Below are positions 11,201-22,470 of a stretch of DNA of 64,000 nt, piece by piece. The position numbers and the translations under genes are program-made. Each line of letters begins with the position of its first letter. Positions within the stretch are counted from its first letter, which is position 1. The notes under the pieces were generated by a model. It was given only the letters and a program-made list of their open reading frames with translations, searched no databases and was not told the origin of the DNA. Source of the stretch: Blakeslea trispora (Eukaryota > Mucoromycota > Mucoromycetes > Mucorales > Choanephoraceae); the NCBI GenBank assembly GCA_025331445.1, contig JAIWNE010000019.1:1-64000 (forward strand), given 5' to 3'.

Positions 11201-13613
11201 CGATTGCAGCTGGAATGAGTTTACAATCGCCTTTCTCTAGAATAACACAGAACTCAAGTAGAGAGCATTTGGAGGTGAGCAATTGTATACGGTTGGCAAT
11301 CTTTTGGATAAGCAAACATTCTAAAAGATATTTCTGACACAATAGAATAGAGGTCGATTTGACTCAAAGCATGGAGACCCGTTTACATTGTTGAACTTGT
11401 GGGAAAAATGGATAGAAACTAAAGGATCAAAGGTATATCATGATACACAGAAAAAGCTTAGGTTGCATCCTCATCTATTTTCCACAACTAGACTTCATCT
11501 CGCAAGTGGTGCAAGCAACATATGGTGGAAGAGCACCGGTTATATGAAGTAAGTACTTACTGCCTAAAACACACTTCAATCTAATTAATCTGATTCTTTA
11601 GATTTCAAAAATGAAAAGGCAGTTTGAAAGGATTCTAACTGACTTTCAGCCTGGACTATTGCAAACAATGAATCAAGACGATAAGCATATGCCTGAGGAA
11701 GAAGTAAGTCAGTCACCTATACCCTGGCAAAAAAAAAGAGTTAACAATGATCTATACAGACTTCCCAACCTTCTAGAAATGCTATGAGAGAAAGACTTCG
11801 AAGAGAAAAATATGATCAAAGAAGTAACAAAAAAAGGCGTATACTGAATACAGGCACTTTAGACAATGATGGTTCGAGTGAAGGTAAGACCTCCTCTTTG
11901 ATATTTTGGCTTAAATAAATTAACCAGATGTGTTTGTATCAATAAATAGAGGGTGATGACATAAGAGATTTAGAGTTTTCTCTAATGAACAATGTCAGCC
12001 ATCTAAAGTCAAGAGCATCTTCTCTTTCTGAAAAGGAAATACAAATGGTTAAGCTTATTCTTTGTTCATCTCTTTATCCACAGTTAGCCATTGGGGATGA
12101 GCATAACTACTACAGGAAAAGCAACGAAATTGTGTTTCATGTTCCAGGTAAAGTAAAACAAAAGCTAGATTACCTGCTTGACTTTCTAAAAACACACACA
12201 ACATTGATTATAGCCAAAAGTTTCATCTCCATTCACCCAAGCAGTGTCATTGCTTCTCATCCAGAATGGGTGCAAGGCTACGACAGGAATGTCAGAAAAG
12301 GTATACATTTCTTATTAGTGAGTGCCGTTCTGCAAATTAACTCAAGATTATGATAGATGACAAAACCGTAGAAGAATCCCTGAATTATCAGTTGTTATGC
12401 TATCTCCAATTATTAGAAACCAACAAGCCTTTTCTTGTTAACATCACTAGGGTTCCTGGTAAAAAAAAAAACTCTTTTCTAGACTTTAAAAGCAATGATG
12501 ATTTAAAAGCTTTTCTTTTAATAGGCATACATGCTCTGCTTTTATTTGGAAAAACAAGCAAGTTGATATGACATGTCACAAAAAAAGAAAACAATCCAAT
12601 CTAATTGTTTCTTACTTTAGTTGATATAAACTTTGATTGTAGTGTTCTCGTCATTGACTCATATTTTATGATTCAGTTTAGAACAACACAGGTGGCAGAA
12701 TATGTTCTTTATCTTATTTGGGAGCTTCGAAGAGAGTGGCAAAGACTACAAAACATCCGAATCAGTCAAGGCTTAGAACAAGTAAGTCAGCCAATGAGTT
12801 AGAGATATGGTTAAAGGCTTATGCCTAACTCCATACAGCCAAATAGATCTATCTTTAATCAGCCAATTATAAGTCCAGAAGCCAAAAGGGACCTGCCTCT
12901 GACAATACAACAGATATTGAATGAGCAGTTAGAATCTGCTGAAGATAGTTCATGGGATATGTGGACGCCTAAAGTGGAGAAGGAATTCCAGTTAGCCACG
13001 AAAAAGCTCAAAGGTGATTTCAATATGACTTGTGCGCATTTTATCATTCAGAAAAGTAACGCTTATCTCTTTTGGAAAATCAGAACGCATAGTTGAATTT
13101 CTAGACACGTCAATTTCTGCAGAACTAAGGATTGCAAAAGCTTCCGAGCTGTTAAAAATGGTAAGTGTATAAGGTTCAGTAAATCAAAAAATTACTTACC
13201 TTATCCTTCCTCCTTTTTTAGTATCCAAAATACATAGCGCACACTACTAACCGGGAACAGAACTTGCCAAGAGAGTGGAAACCGAAAGAAGGTATTACTG
13301 AAAATACAAAACATAAAGTTTCAAACTTGTTTACAAAAAAATATATTTTCTAAACGTAGTAATCCGATCAGGTTTATGCATATCAGCAAATTTGTTCTAT
13401 AAAGGAATAGATGCACCATCTACTGCCTCCTCTATTCCAGTCTCTGAAGATCATATTCCGGCCAATATTAAGACATTTTGGTTTTGCCAAGATTGTAACA
13501 GAGTATTTACTTTTAACAAGATGGAAGCAACCTATCATATTTCGCGAGAATGCTCTGGTATCATAAAACGCAACAAACAGTCCAACAACTTGCAAATAAA
13601 GCCATATGCTTAG
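8278..13613 (+). CDS. DHX34: DHX34-type DEAH/RHA RNA helicase
   Basis: This is a gene of roughly 20 exons with short introns. It starts at [20 protein letters not shown] (8278, exon 1 to 8415) and ends at NLQIKPYA (13613). Exon joins restore the helicase motifs: [13 protein letters not shown] (motif I), CTQPRRIAC (Ia), VVDEVHERH (II, DEVH not DEAH), MSATIN (III), [20 protein letters not shown] (V) and [12 protein letters not shown] (VI). An N-terminal extension and a C-terminal Cys/His segment ([10 protein letters not shown]...YHISREC) match DHX34 rather than Prp2, Prp22 or Prp43. DHX34 acts in nonsense-mediated decay, where it promotes UPF1 remodelling in animals. One intron (10563-10617) uses a GC donor. 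Exon edges in the 11.3-13.3 kb part are approximate. Confidence 0.88.
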
Positions 13614-14108
13614 CCTTTCAAGCATAAATAGAATCGAAAAATGATTATTGTGTACATCTTTCTACCTTTGAGGTTATCAAAGAATTAAAATCAATTCATT
13701 CACATAGCATTAGACGCTTTTAGAACCTTACTAACTGGCTGATAGTAAAAAGAGAATAAAGAAAAACGAAAATAAACATGTGGCTACTTCTTTTTATTGA
13801 AGAGTGAAGAGAGAGTTCATGAGAAAAAGGCTTTTTTTTTTTTTTTGCTTAGTTGCCACTTTGACCAGAGTGACAAGGTAGACTCAAAAAAAGTGAAAGA
13901 GAAAGCGAAAGAGAAAGACAGAAACTCAAGCAAAAGTAAAGACAGTTATAGAGACTAGTGATGTCTGTAAGTATTATTGTGGAACAAGATAGAAAATAGA
14001 CTTTTTATTTAGGTGAAGAGAAAAAGTGTTAAACACGATAAAAAAACTCTTCTTAAGGCAATCTGAGAAGGTATATGGTGGTTCAGATGCGGTAAATACT
14101 GTCAAGAT

Positions 14109-14172
14109 ACATTTGGATAGGCACATTTGGATAGGCACATTTGGATAGGCACATTTGGATAGGCACATTTGG
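14109..14172. repeat. 14-bp tandem repeat, about 4.6 copies
   Basis: The unit CACATTTGGATAGG is repeated head-to-tail almost exactly, ending in a diverged copy (CACATTTGGAAGC). It lies in the gene-poor region and is not part of a convincing reading frame. Confidence 0.93.
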
Positions 14173-14740
14173 AAGCAGAGATAGAGACAGAAATAGAGAC
14201 AGAAGCAGGGACCCAGCAAGGCATCAGTAAAGGCATCAGCAAAGGCAAGTCTTGAGTTGTTTAGTAATAGAGTCACCTCCAACAACAAAGCAAGACAAGA
14301 AAAGTAAGAACGCAGAGGGTAAGCCTTCCTTGACTTATTTTCTTGAATAAGCCAAAGAAGACTCAGTTCTGTTCGCACTATCCCAAATCCTTAGCAACTC
14401 CATACCAGTCAACTAACGAGGAATAGTACAAGTATGTCTGTACCCGCTTCCTCTGCCCAGATCCCTACAGGACACGCTCATAGTGTTAACAGATCAGGCG
14501 GCGTAATTGCCCTCAGTCATTCCGACTTCAGTCCCAATACTAGAAAATGAGGGTCGTTCGCGAAAATGGACTAGATTCCGGTCGTAAGCCACTTTATATA
14601 GGATCAGGAAAGGCAGCATCAGTCTTTGTCCTTACCCCCCATCAAGCTTGAAGTGGAGGCAGAAGCACCAAGAGAAGAAGAGAGAGAGCAGAGAGAGGCA
14701 GAGAGAACGCGTAAAAAGGATTTGTAGAGCTTGAAAGCAT

Positions 14741-14858
14741 TTGTAGTTTTGTAGTTTTGTAGTTTTGTAGTTTTGTAGTTTTGTAGTTTTGTAGTTTTGT
14801 AGTTTTGTAGTTTTGTAGTTTTGTAGTTTTGTAGTTTTGTAGTTTTGTAGTTTTGTAG
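14741..14858. repeat. 8-bp tandem repeat TTTTGTAG, about 15 copies
   Basis: An uninterrupted array of the octamer TTTTGTAG spans about 118 bp. In one minus-strand frame it reads as a repeating peptide of period eight (KLQNYKTT), a by-product of the unit length, not evidence of a gene. It has no spacers, so it is not CRISPR, and it does not resemble a TTAGGG-type telomere. Confidence 0.95.
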
Positions 14859-15488
14859 ATGGAAAGGCACGCGTATTTTCTTCTTTTTTGTAGATAACGT
14901 TTTTTGCTCTTGGTGCAATAATAGACTTGCGTAGATTGCAGATTTTTAGGCTATAAACGATAAAGCAAGTTAGATAACAGCATTATCAAAGAAGAGTATT
15001 TTGTTACTTGCCTTTGAGATTGTCTGGGTGACAAAGTTTCAAGATGTAGTTGAGATGATTTTGATAAAGAGAGAGAAAAAAAAAAGAGGGAGAAAATGAT
15101 CATTACGTTCTATTTACTTCAAATACACACTGAAAAAAAAAGCCAGTCATCCAATCAGAGCCTGGCATCTCTCTATTCACTTATCTATCGGTAAAAAGAA
15201 AAAAACATGTGATAACCAATAGGATCAGTAAATTAGAGGGCGTTGAGAAGTAAACAAACTAAGAGATGCCATGCTATTTCATGCCGACATTCACTCTCCT
15301 GTATTTTTGATTGTGACAGACAAACTCCTCTTTAATTTGCAGTGACACTTGTCCAACAGGTCAGATAAGCCTAAAAGATGGCATTCGAGAAAAGAAGAAG
15401 AAGAGTGAAGAATGAGCAAGTACTGCTGTCATCTAAACAAAAGAATAACAAGCAGTTTCATTTGTACTCATCTGGGTTGAAAAGGCTA

Positions 15489-15550
15489 TATATATACATA
15501 CATATATATATACATACATATATATATACATACATATATATATATATAAT
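15489..15550. repeat. AT-rich microsatellite (TATATACATACA)n
   Basis: Alternating TATATA and CATACA blocks repeat over about 60 bp. Confidence 0.9.
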
Positions 15551-18394
15551 TCCACAGAAGCTATCAAGCATAGCTTCCTAGCACTGGAAACTGAGATGAA
15601 GCCACCCATTCCTTTAATGGTAGGCAGTAGAGACCGTTAAATGCAAAGTACCAGTAATTGGTACTATGTAAGTTATATCCTGTAACTTCATTAGCTTGGG
15701 CTTGCATGTATGTTTTCTTTTGCTCTTTTTCTGAGGAATATGTGAAAACAAAACAAAATAAAATAAAAAGGAAATCAATGATTGAGACAATCAAATTCTG
15801 TTCTTTGTGTGAGGATTGAGTCTTAAGATAGTCTTTGACTCTAATGCCATGTATAACTTGCTTAAAGCATGCTTGACAGCCAAATGAAGACAATGAGATA
15901 GAATTCTGATATTTTTGGAGCCAAACAAAATACACTTTAAAATCAGAAATACAAGCATATTGGAAAGTTCACATTAAAAACAATAATAACCAGGAATAAA
16001 TACTACATAACAGCCTCTCTAATAGGAATATACAGCATTTTTATAAACCGTTGCTTATAGTGCAGAATGTCAATATAAAGAGAACACTAGTATACAACAA
16101 TAGTACCTCAACCCTGTAAATCAAACACAGCTAATCCTCACAATCAGATAAGTAAATCCTTGGTGCTTCCAATTCCAAAGGTACAGCATATGTCTTTCTC
16201 TCAAGAGAAAAAACCATCTTGACAGCTATCTCAGAGCCCAAACATAAGAAAAAGAACAAGAAAACAAAGTTACACAGTGCTTGGATCCAGATCTTCATTG
16301 GAGACAACAATTCATCTCTCTTTCTTTTTTCTCAGAGTAAATCAAACGAGATGTAGCCCTTTCATTCAAATGTTATTATACAGCACTGATTTCTCTTTCT
16401 TTCTTTCTTTCTTTCTTACAACTGGCTCAAAGGGGTATCAGCATTTATTTGATGCTTTAGATTAGGCAGATAAGCCACCAATCAATACTTTGAAATTGAG
16501 TGTGTGTCTTCTCAAAAATACTCAATTACTGTAGTGACAAGCATGACTGGCTAAATTGGCTTGTCTTGTGTTGTTCGGTCCAACTATGCTTTTATTCATT
16601 TTTGAACATAACGAGGTCTCGGCTAGAAGTACCTTTTTTTTCTTTTCTTTTCTTTTCCTTTCTTGCTCCGCATAATTTCATGATTTCGGTGTTGGCTATG
16701 TGTTACTGCAATTGTAGAGGAGTTCTATATCCAAAGTCATTAGCTGCATAATAAAGCAAGCTCTTTCATATTGTCAATTCCCCTTTACTCTCTATTATAT
16801 CAGCTATACAAAGAAAGAGAGAGAAAAAAAAAAGAGAAAGAAAGAAAGAAGCCAACAATACATGTTGAGTGATGTGCTACATCATCATTGTGTTTATCAT
16901 TATGATTGGTTTTGAGAAAATAGGGAGGAGGAGGCAATTTTCATATAGAGGAAAAAAAAAATTCGCCCTATTTTTTTTTTCTTTTTCCCTTCAAGGGCAA
17001 GGTGATTCTTGCTATCGCACAGACTGAGGCAGCTCGTTACTGTTTCTTCAGTAATGCACAGTTGCAAGAGAGACCGGCGTGAATGACATCTTTTCGATAG
17101 ACGCGTTGGCTGCTGTTATGTTTGAAAGGGTGCCCTCCTGATTTCGTAGCAGTGTTGGACTTCCTCTTTTGCTGATCTCTTTCTCCCTTCTCGCATGACT
17201 ATTCTTTTGCTTTTTAGTCCCCTTCAGTGAGGGAGCAGTAGAGAATAAGAGAGTTAGGAGTTGGAGTTAAAGGGGAGGATACTCTCACTCAGGATGTGAC
17301 AGCTTCACTTTTTTTCTTTCTTTCTTTCTTTTTCGTTAGAGAGAGTTAGAGGGAGAGAGAGAGGGTGATGCCTGGACGTATGCTGGCTACCCTAGTCAAG
17401 TGAGAGCTGTGGTTCTTTGAGCTATGGTTCTTTACTAGGCAGGTTCAGACGTGGATATTAGAAGTAATTCGGGGAGTGCTTATGGAAGATGAAGAGCGGG
17501 GAGGGTACCCCTAGCATACAAGTTATGTTTTCTTCATACGAAATATGACACTCTTTTTCCTTTCGAGTCTTTGACATATGCGACACTTTGAGGGTATTGG
17601 TTACCTTTGCTTTCATTGCTTGTCGTCAACCCCTAGGGATTCTCAGTAGGACGTTGGTATGGTCTTCCCCTGTTTTACCTTACGAGGTCACTCAGGCGGT
17701 ATCTCGCACCGTGAGCTAGAGAAGAGGGTAGATTGAAGTCAACCTCCACGATTGGTTACCCTTGGAAACAGTTGTAACAAACTGGCTAATAGACTTCTAA
17801 CATTATGTTGTTATAAATCCAATAAATAAATACTTGTTATAAAATCTTACTTTTCTTTTTTTTTTACTTTTTTAACTTTTTCTTTTTGCTCGCTAAAGAT
17901 GCATTTCTTGATCACTTAATTTTGTTGAATGAATAAGAGTTCAATCAATTCAGTAAATTGTGCCTACATTCAATAAGCATTCTACTGACTGACACTAGGT
18001 TGCTCGATTACTGTTACTCTTATGCGATCAACCTATCTAAATCTACTGCTTGATCAAACCTAATCTCTACCTGACTTGGATGGAATGATGAACATCCTCT
18101 ACACACTCTATTATGCTTATCAATTGCTTCATGATTCATCCTCAAGATTCATGCATATATTTCCAGCCCTTTATCTCTCTCATATAATAGTGCTTTAACA
18201 AGGTGTGCTTTTGTTTGAGAAGCACTCTACTGATCTCATACATGTTTGCATAGTCAAGGCTTATTCTTCTTACTTGATAGTATGTGCTACTCACAGTCCT
18301 TTTTCTCTCTCAGTAATTGCATTATGGTCAGTAAGATGCTTAAACAACATAGTAAAGAGGGTGTGACGATGATTGATAGTGAACCTCTCATTTA

Positions 18395-18435
18395 CTCTTA
18401 CTCACTCACTCACTCACTCACTCACTCACTCACTC
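18395..18435. repeat. CACT tetranucleotide microsatellite
   Basis: About ten head-to-tail copies of CACT, with a slight change at the 3' end (CACACTCACAG). Confidence 0.93.
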
Positions 18436-19810
18436 ACACTCACAGAAGGAAGATGGATCTTTCATTGCTTTACATGTTTCTCCACGTGATACATTCATTG
18501 TACTATTTCGGATAGGCAAGAATGGTTGAATCAAAGTATCTCATATCTGCTTTACATGCTCTTTCGTCCCCTCCCATAGACTCAGATTAATATGTACTCA
18601 TTGCAACATGTACAATACTATGATAGCCCTTTGTTGCTCTCATCAGTACATTTGATCACGGAATTGTATCCGTATCCGTATCCGTATCCGGCATATTCGC
18701 CAGGGCTACAATCACATGCTGTCAAACTACTTGAACAAAAGCCTTCCTCATCACTTGGCTGTGCTGCATCTTCCTCAAATGTTCCTCATATGTTCCTCAC
18801 ACTGCTATATTTGCCACGCTGTTTCTGATCCTCGTCATTCTCCTCCACCGTATTTCATAGATAATTGTACACAGATGCAGGGTAACGAAGGCAGAGTTCG
18901 ATACAAGTCAAGAGCATATGATTGAATGTGCTATACTGTGGCGCTATGTTGATCGTCGACGAATTGGCAGACAATCTTATACTGAGATGATACGGCCATC
19001 CTTTGGACCATCCTTTGGACCATCCTTTTACTCATCCTTTGGACCATCTATCAACTTCCTCTTCCTCTCTTTCTCCATCGTGCAATGCAATACAACAGGA
19101 TACTGTATCGCTCGTTGTACCGGCTATCTCTATCTTCTTTTTCGTCTTCTTCTTCCTTTTCCTCTGCTCTTTCTCCACTTGTTTCTCGAGCAACCTCGAT
19201 CCAATCCTTCATTCTGCAGCTTGACCCTCAACTCTCTGAAGCTGTATGCTTGCTGACTAAACACGCTATTCTTGCTACTGAGAGTCTGTCAATCTTCCGT
19301 GTCTAAGCCTCCAATCAACACTCAGGCTTACCAGCTAAAAATAGATGTTGCACCGGCTGAAAGAAGGAAGGAAAGAAAGAAAGAAAGCATTGATTATCAT
19401 GATACTTGTCCAACCATGAAGGTTGTTGGCCAATACGTGTAAACTCCGTCTCTACTTTTTCTTTTGAGAGACAATGAAGGAAACAAGTTATTTAGGGATA
19501 GGCCGGATACAGAGAGAAATTGTCAAAATAGGAAAAAATAATTATTAAGACACTATAAAGATGTCCTTTATGACTTGATTTTGATGGACGTAAAATTTCA
19601 CTTGTCATTCAAAAGCACATAAGAAAAGAGAGAGAGAGAGAGAGAGATCAAACTCAATAAGCTAAACCCAAGGCGCATTACAATGAAATTTTAACTTTAT
19701 TCTCCATAATTTAAAGAAATACCAGCAGCATCAAGCTGATTCAAATTGTACCAGAATTTGAAGTTTTCTTTTTTGTTTTGATTCTGTACAAGTTTAAACA
19801 ATAATTAATA

Positions 19811-20530
19811 TTAACAGATAGTGACAGTGTATGCATTAGAAGCACACATGAAGACACTGGTGGAATCGTCATAAGCGTAACTATAGGCTTCAGGACAGGC
19901 ATCGTTGACAGCAGAGGCATAAGAATTAGTAGTACAAGTATCACCACTGTCAAAAGCACCAGTACAACAGTATTCATCCGTGTTGAACTTGGTACAGGCA
20001 CTCTTGCAGCCAGCAAATTTTCCTTGAGCATCGTTGACTTCAAATCCAGAGGGACATTTAGGTAAGCTGCTACAAGAGGTAGAGGTACACCAATGGTTGT
20101 TTGATCCGGTCAAAGCATCAGTTTTAACAGTAGGCTCAATGACCATGGGCAAGTTAAAACCGTCGACCAAAGAGATATCGTAATAGACTTTACCATCTTC
20201 CATGAAATGGAATTCGGCCAAGGTAGCAGGTGAGCCCATACCAGATTGAAAGCACTTGTCACCACTACAGTTCATTCGTCCCCATACTCTGCCTGACCAG
20301 CCAACAGGAGGGTTGATGGTATGTTTAGAGCCAGCACTTACATCGACAGTTTCGCCAAAGTAGTCAACATCGACAGAATGACCGACTTTTAAGGTAGCCT
20401 CACATTTGTTGACAACATAGATAGTAGGCTTTCCTAAGGTATGATAATCACTTGTGGATGAATTGTTCTTTGAAGGAGCAGCCATGGCCAAGCTAGCGAA
20501 GAGAGAAACAGCCAGAGCCTTGAACAACAT
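19811..20530 (-). CDS. Secreted thaumatin-like (PR-5 family) protein
   Basis: This single-exon gene encodes 239 residues with an N-terminal signal peptide (MLFKALAVSLFASLAMA, cleavage near residue 17-18), so the product is probably secreted or wall-bound. Thaumatin-family signatures are clear: GWSGRVWGRMNCS near the middle, PATLAEFHF, YYDISLVDGFNLPMVI, and CPEAYSYAYDDSTSVF near the C-terminus. About 16 cysteines would form the disulfides typical of the family. Members can bind or cleave beta-glucans and are often developmentally regulated in fungi. The activity of this one cannot be judged from sequence. It stands alone, with gene-poor DNA on both sides. Confidence 0.93.
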   Translation of the reverse strand: MLFKALAVSLFASLAMAAPSKNNSSTSDYHTLGKPTIYVVNKCEATLKVGHSVDVDYFGETVDVSAGSKHTINPPVGWSGRVWGRMNCSGDKCFQSGMGSPATLAEFHFMEDGKVYYDISLVDGFNLPMVIEPTVKTDALTGSNNHWCTSTSCSSLPKCPSGFEVNDAQGKFAGCKSACTKFNTDEYCCTGAFDSGDTCTTNSYASAVNDACPEAYSYAYDDSTSVFMCASNAYTVTIC

Positions 20531-21265
20531 AACAGATTGTAAAACTAACGGAATTAAAAAGAAGAAGAAAACAAAAGACCAGTTTATCTTTCTAATTTTT
20601 TTTATAGTTTTCTATTTCGGTTCTGAACATGGCCAATGTGGGTCCATGCGCGAAATAGTAATAAGTATATATATAAAAAATAGACCGTAAATAAAGTGTA
20701 CAAGTCTAGACATGCGTCGATCCTAAAAATATATTTAGAAAATCTAATTATATTTAGACTCTTTTTGTTTTCTTCTGTGTGTTCAAGTACTTGTATCATC
20801 TCTCTTTCTTTGTCATGTTGCATAGTCTCCTGTTTTTTAAAATTGTTTGGAATCAAGCAAAAGAAAAAAAAATTCAGGGCAAGAAACATTTACGAATCAA
20901 ATGTGTTTGTTGATTGATGGAAAGGAGATATTATAAATTTGGGAAGTCCATTACAAGGTACCTCTTTTCTGATTGCTCTTGTTTCAATTATGACAGAGAA
21001 AGAAAAGCTTTTGATAATTGAAATGAGACATGCCCATAGAGAATTCAAGGGAAATTAGCTACGTGTATTAAAACCAACTTACTTGATTCAAATAAACATT
21101 ACTGCTTTATTATCGTTACTTGTAAACATGAATGCATCTGGTATATAAAGAAGAAGAACAACATTTTTTTTAGAAAGATAAAAGAGACTTTACCTTTGGC
21201 TTTATTGGATTTGTTTCAAGGCGGTGAGCAATCATCTTGTTACTACCGCTCACGGAAGTAAACAC

Positions 21266-21361
21266 TCACTTCGCCGATTCAATCTTTTTGCCCTGGTTCA
21301 TTATTTCATCAGAGAGCGCATTCCAGAACATAGGATCAGGTCCCTTTCGGGTTTCATTTGC
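21266..21361 (-). other. Isolated exon-like segment, possible terminal exon
   Basis: On the minus strand a good 3' splice site (TTTTTAG, ending at 21362) is followed by a 31-codon open segment, ANETRKGPDPMFWNALSDEI onward, ending in a TGA at 21266-21268. Its composition looks protein-coding, but I could not find matching upstream exons, and the sequence belongs to no family I recognise. It may be a relic. Confidence 0.25.
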
Positions 21362-21794
21362 CTAAAAAGTGGTTAGCTTTTTCTTTCATTTCCAAACATT
21401 GACAGATCTGATTCTTCTTTTGGGTGTCTGCAATTCAAACAAGAACATCTTTAGCAATACTGTTTTCTTAAATGTGTTGCTGATTTCTTGGTCATTTTGC
21501 TTATGTAAAATGAAAAATTAGTGTTGTCGTCTTTCTTTTTTAAAGTAAAAGAAAGATCTTGCCTAGTATTTACATGCTGAATTCCCTAGTCCAATGATAA
21601 CATTTGTCTTGTAAGAGTCTACTTTTGTTGCAATACTAAATTCGTTGCTAAAAAAACAGACTCCTGTCACGCTGCTGCGAGCAATCATCTACTGCGATGT
21701 GTTTATTTAACTTGCTTGTCTTTCTTTGGGTTTTGATATCACTACAAGTATTAGCATCAGCCCCACTGTCTTTCATGGCAAAACAATACCTTTT

Positions 21795-22427
21795 TCAGTT
21801 GGCTGTTGGACTTGTGCCACACACTTTTTTTTTCTTTATATAATATAACTCACGCGTCTCAAAGTGTCTTGGAGAGAAAGATTTTTTTTTTACAGCGATT
21901 ACTTGGACTGACAGAAGGATGTTGGTATCTGTGTATTTAGCTTCTGTTTTCAGCTTCTTGGCATCTTGGTGGTGATCCAAATAAGGTCTTTTCCCTTTGC
22001 AATCCTCAAGTTTTTTTTTTTTTTTTTTGGTTTCACAGCCTTTGATTTGCAACAAGAGATACAAGGCTTGTTGTATGTCACCGATGCTCATTTTTAAAGA
22101 CTCAAACAAATCATCAAGTTTGTCTGAGAATTGGGTATTGATCTTACTTTTATCATTCAGTTTTAGTGACTTTCTCATTTCTTTTGACTTGAGAAAAAGC
22201 AATTCAACAAGTGAAACCGTTTGAATGGCTTAGTAGTTATGCTTGACAGGTAACCTGCTATATGCTTTGAGATATCTGTCAATGTGGTGACGTATTGTCT
22301 CGCTTCTACCCTGTCTCATATGGATGTATTTGCGGGTTTTGTTGGCGTAGTTAGCTTCTTCCCTTAAATGGTTGATGACAGCTTGTTTCACTTGATCCCA
22401 TTTCATATACAGATTACTCATACACAT
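21795..22427 (-). pseudogene. Degenerate retrotransposon Gag-like fragments
   Basis: Two adjacent minus-strand open segments, 22427-22230 and 22202-21795, lie in different frames with a stop between them. The first (KWDQVKQAVINHL...HMRQGRSETIRHHIDRYLKA) resembles the capsid part of Ty3-type Gag: a Trp-led helix, then an RQG turn before a Y-x-x-F/L helix. The second has a weak Cys-rich stretch (CETKKKKKKLEDCKGKRPY) that could be a ruined zinc knuckle. No protease, reverse transcriptase or LTR is visible beside it. The similarity is by eye only. Confidence 0.35.
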
Positions 22428-22470
22428 ACAAAAAGTGGATGTTCTTTATTTAAGGAAAACAAAGTCTGGA

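Larger units (their letters stand above)
13614..19810. other. 6.2-kb gene-poor region with simple and tandem repeats
   Basis: No confident gene is visible. It contains two exact tandem arrays (14109-14172 and 14741-14858), several microsatellites (TATATACATACA near 15489-15550, TTTC near 16393, CACT near 18395-18435, TATCCG near 18665-18690) and CT/GA tracts. Scattered coding-like patches occur at 14430-14730 and 19130-19306. A slightly GC-richer block with LTR-like ends lies at 17114-17802. The pattern fits a decayed transposon graveyard, but none of the fragments is identifiable. Confidence 0.6.
20531..22470. other. Intergenic region with transposon debris
   Basis: About 1.9 kb between the thaumatin-like and Aven-like genes. 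It holds the Gag-like fragments (21795-22427, minus) and an isolated exon-like segment (21266-21361, minus). The rest (20531-21265) shows no gene; it includes the thaumatin gene's promoter, with a TATATATA stretch near 20670. Confidence 0.55.

Noticed and set aside
14741..14858. CRISPR-like regular repeat
   Set aside because: The 8-bp units are contiguous with no spacers, and CRISPR arrays do not occur in fungal nuclear genomes.
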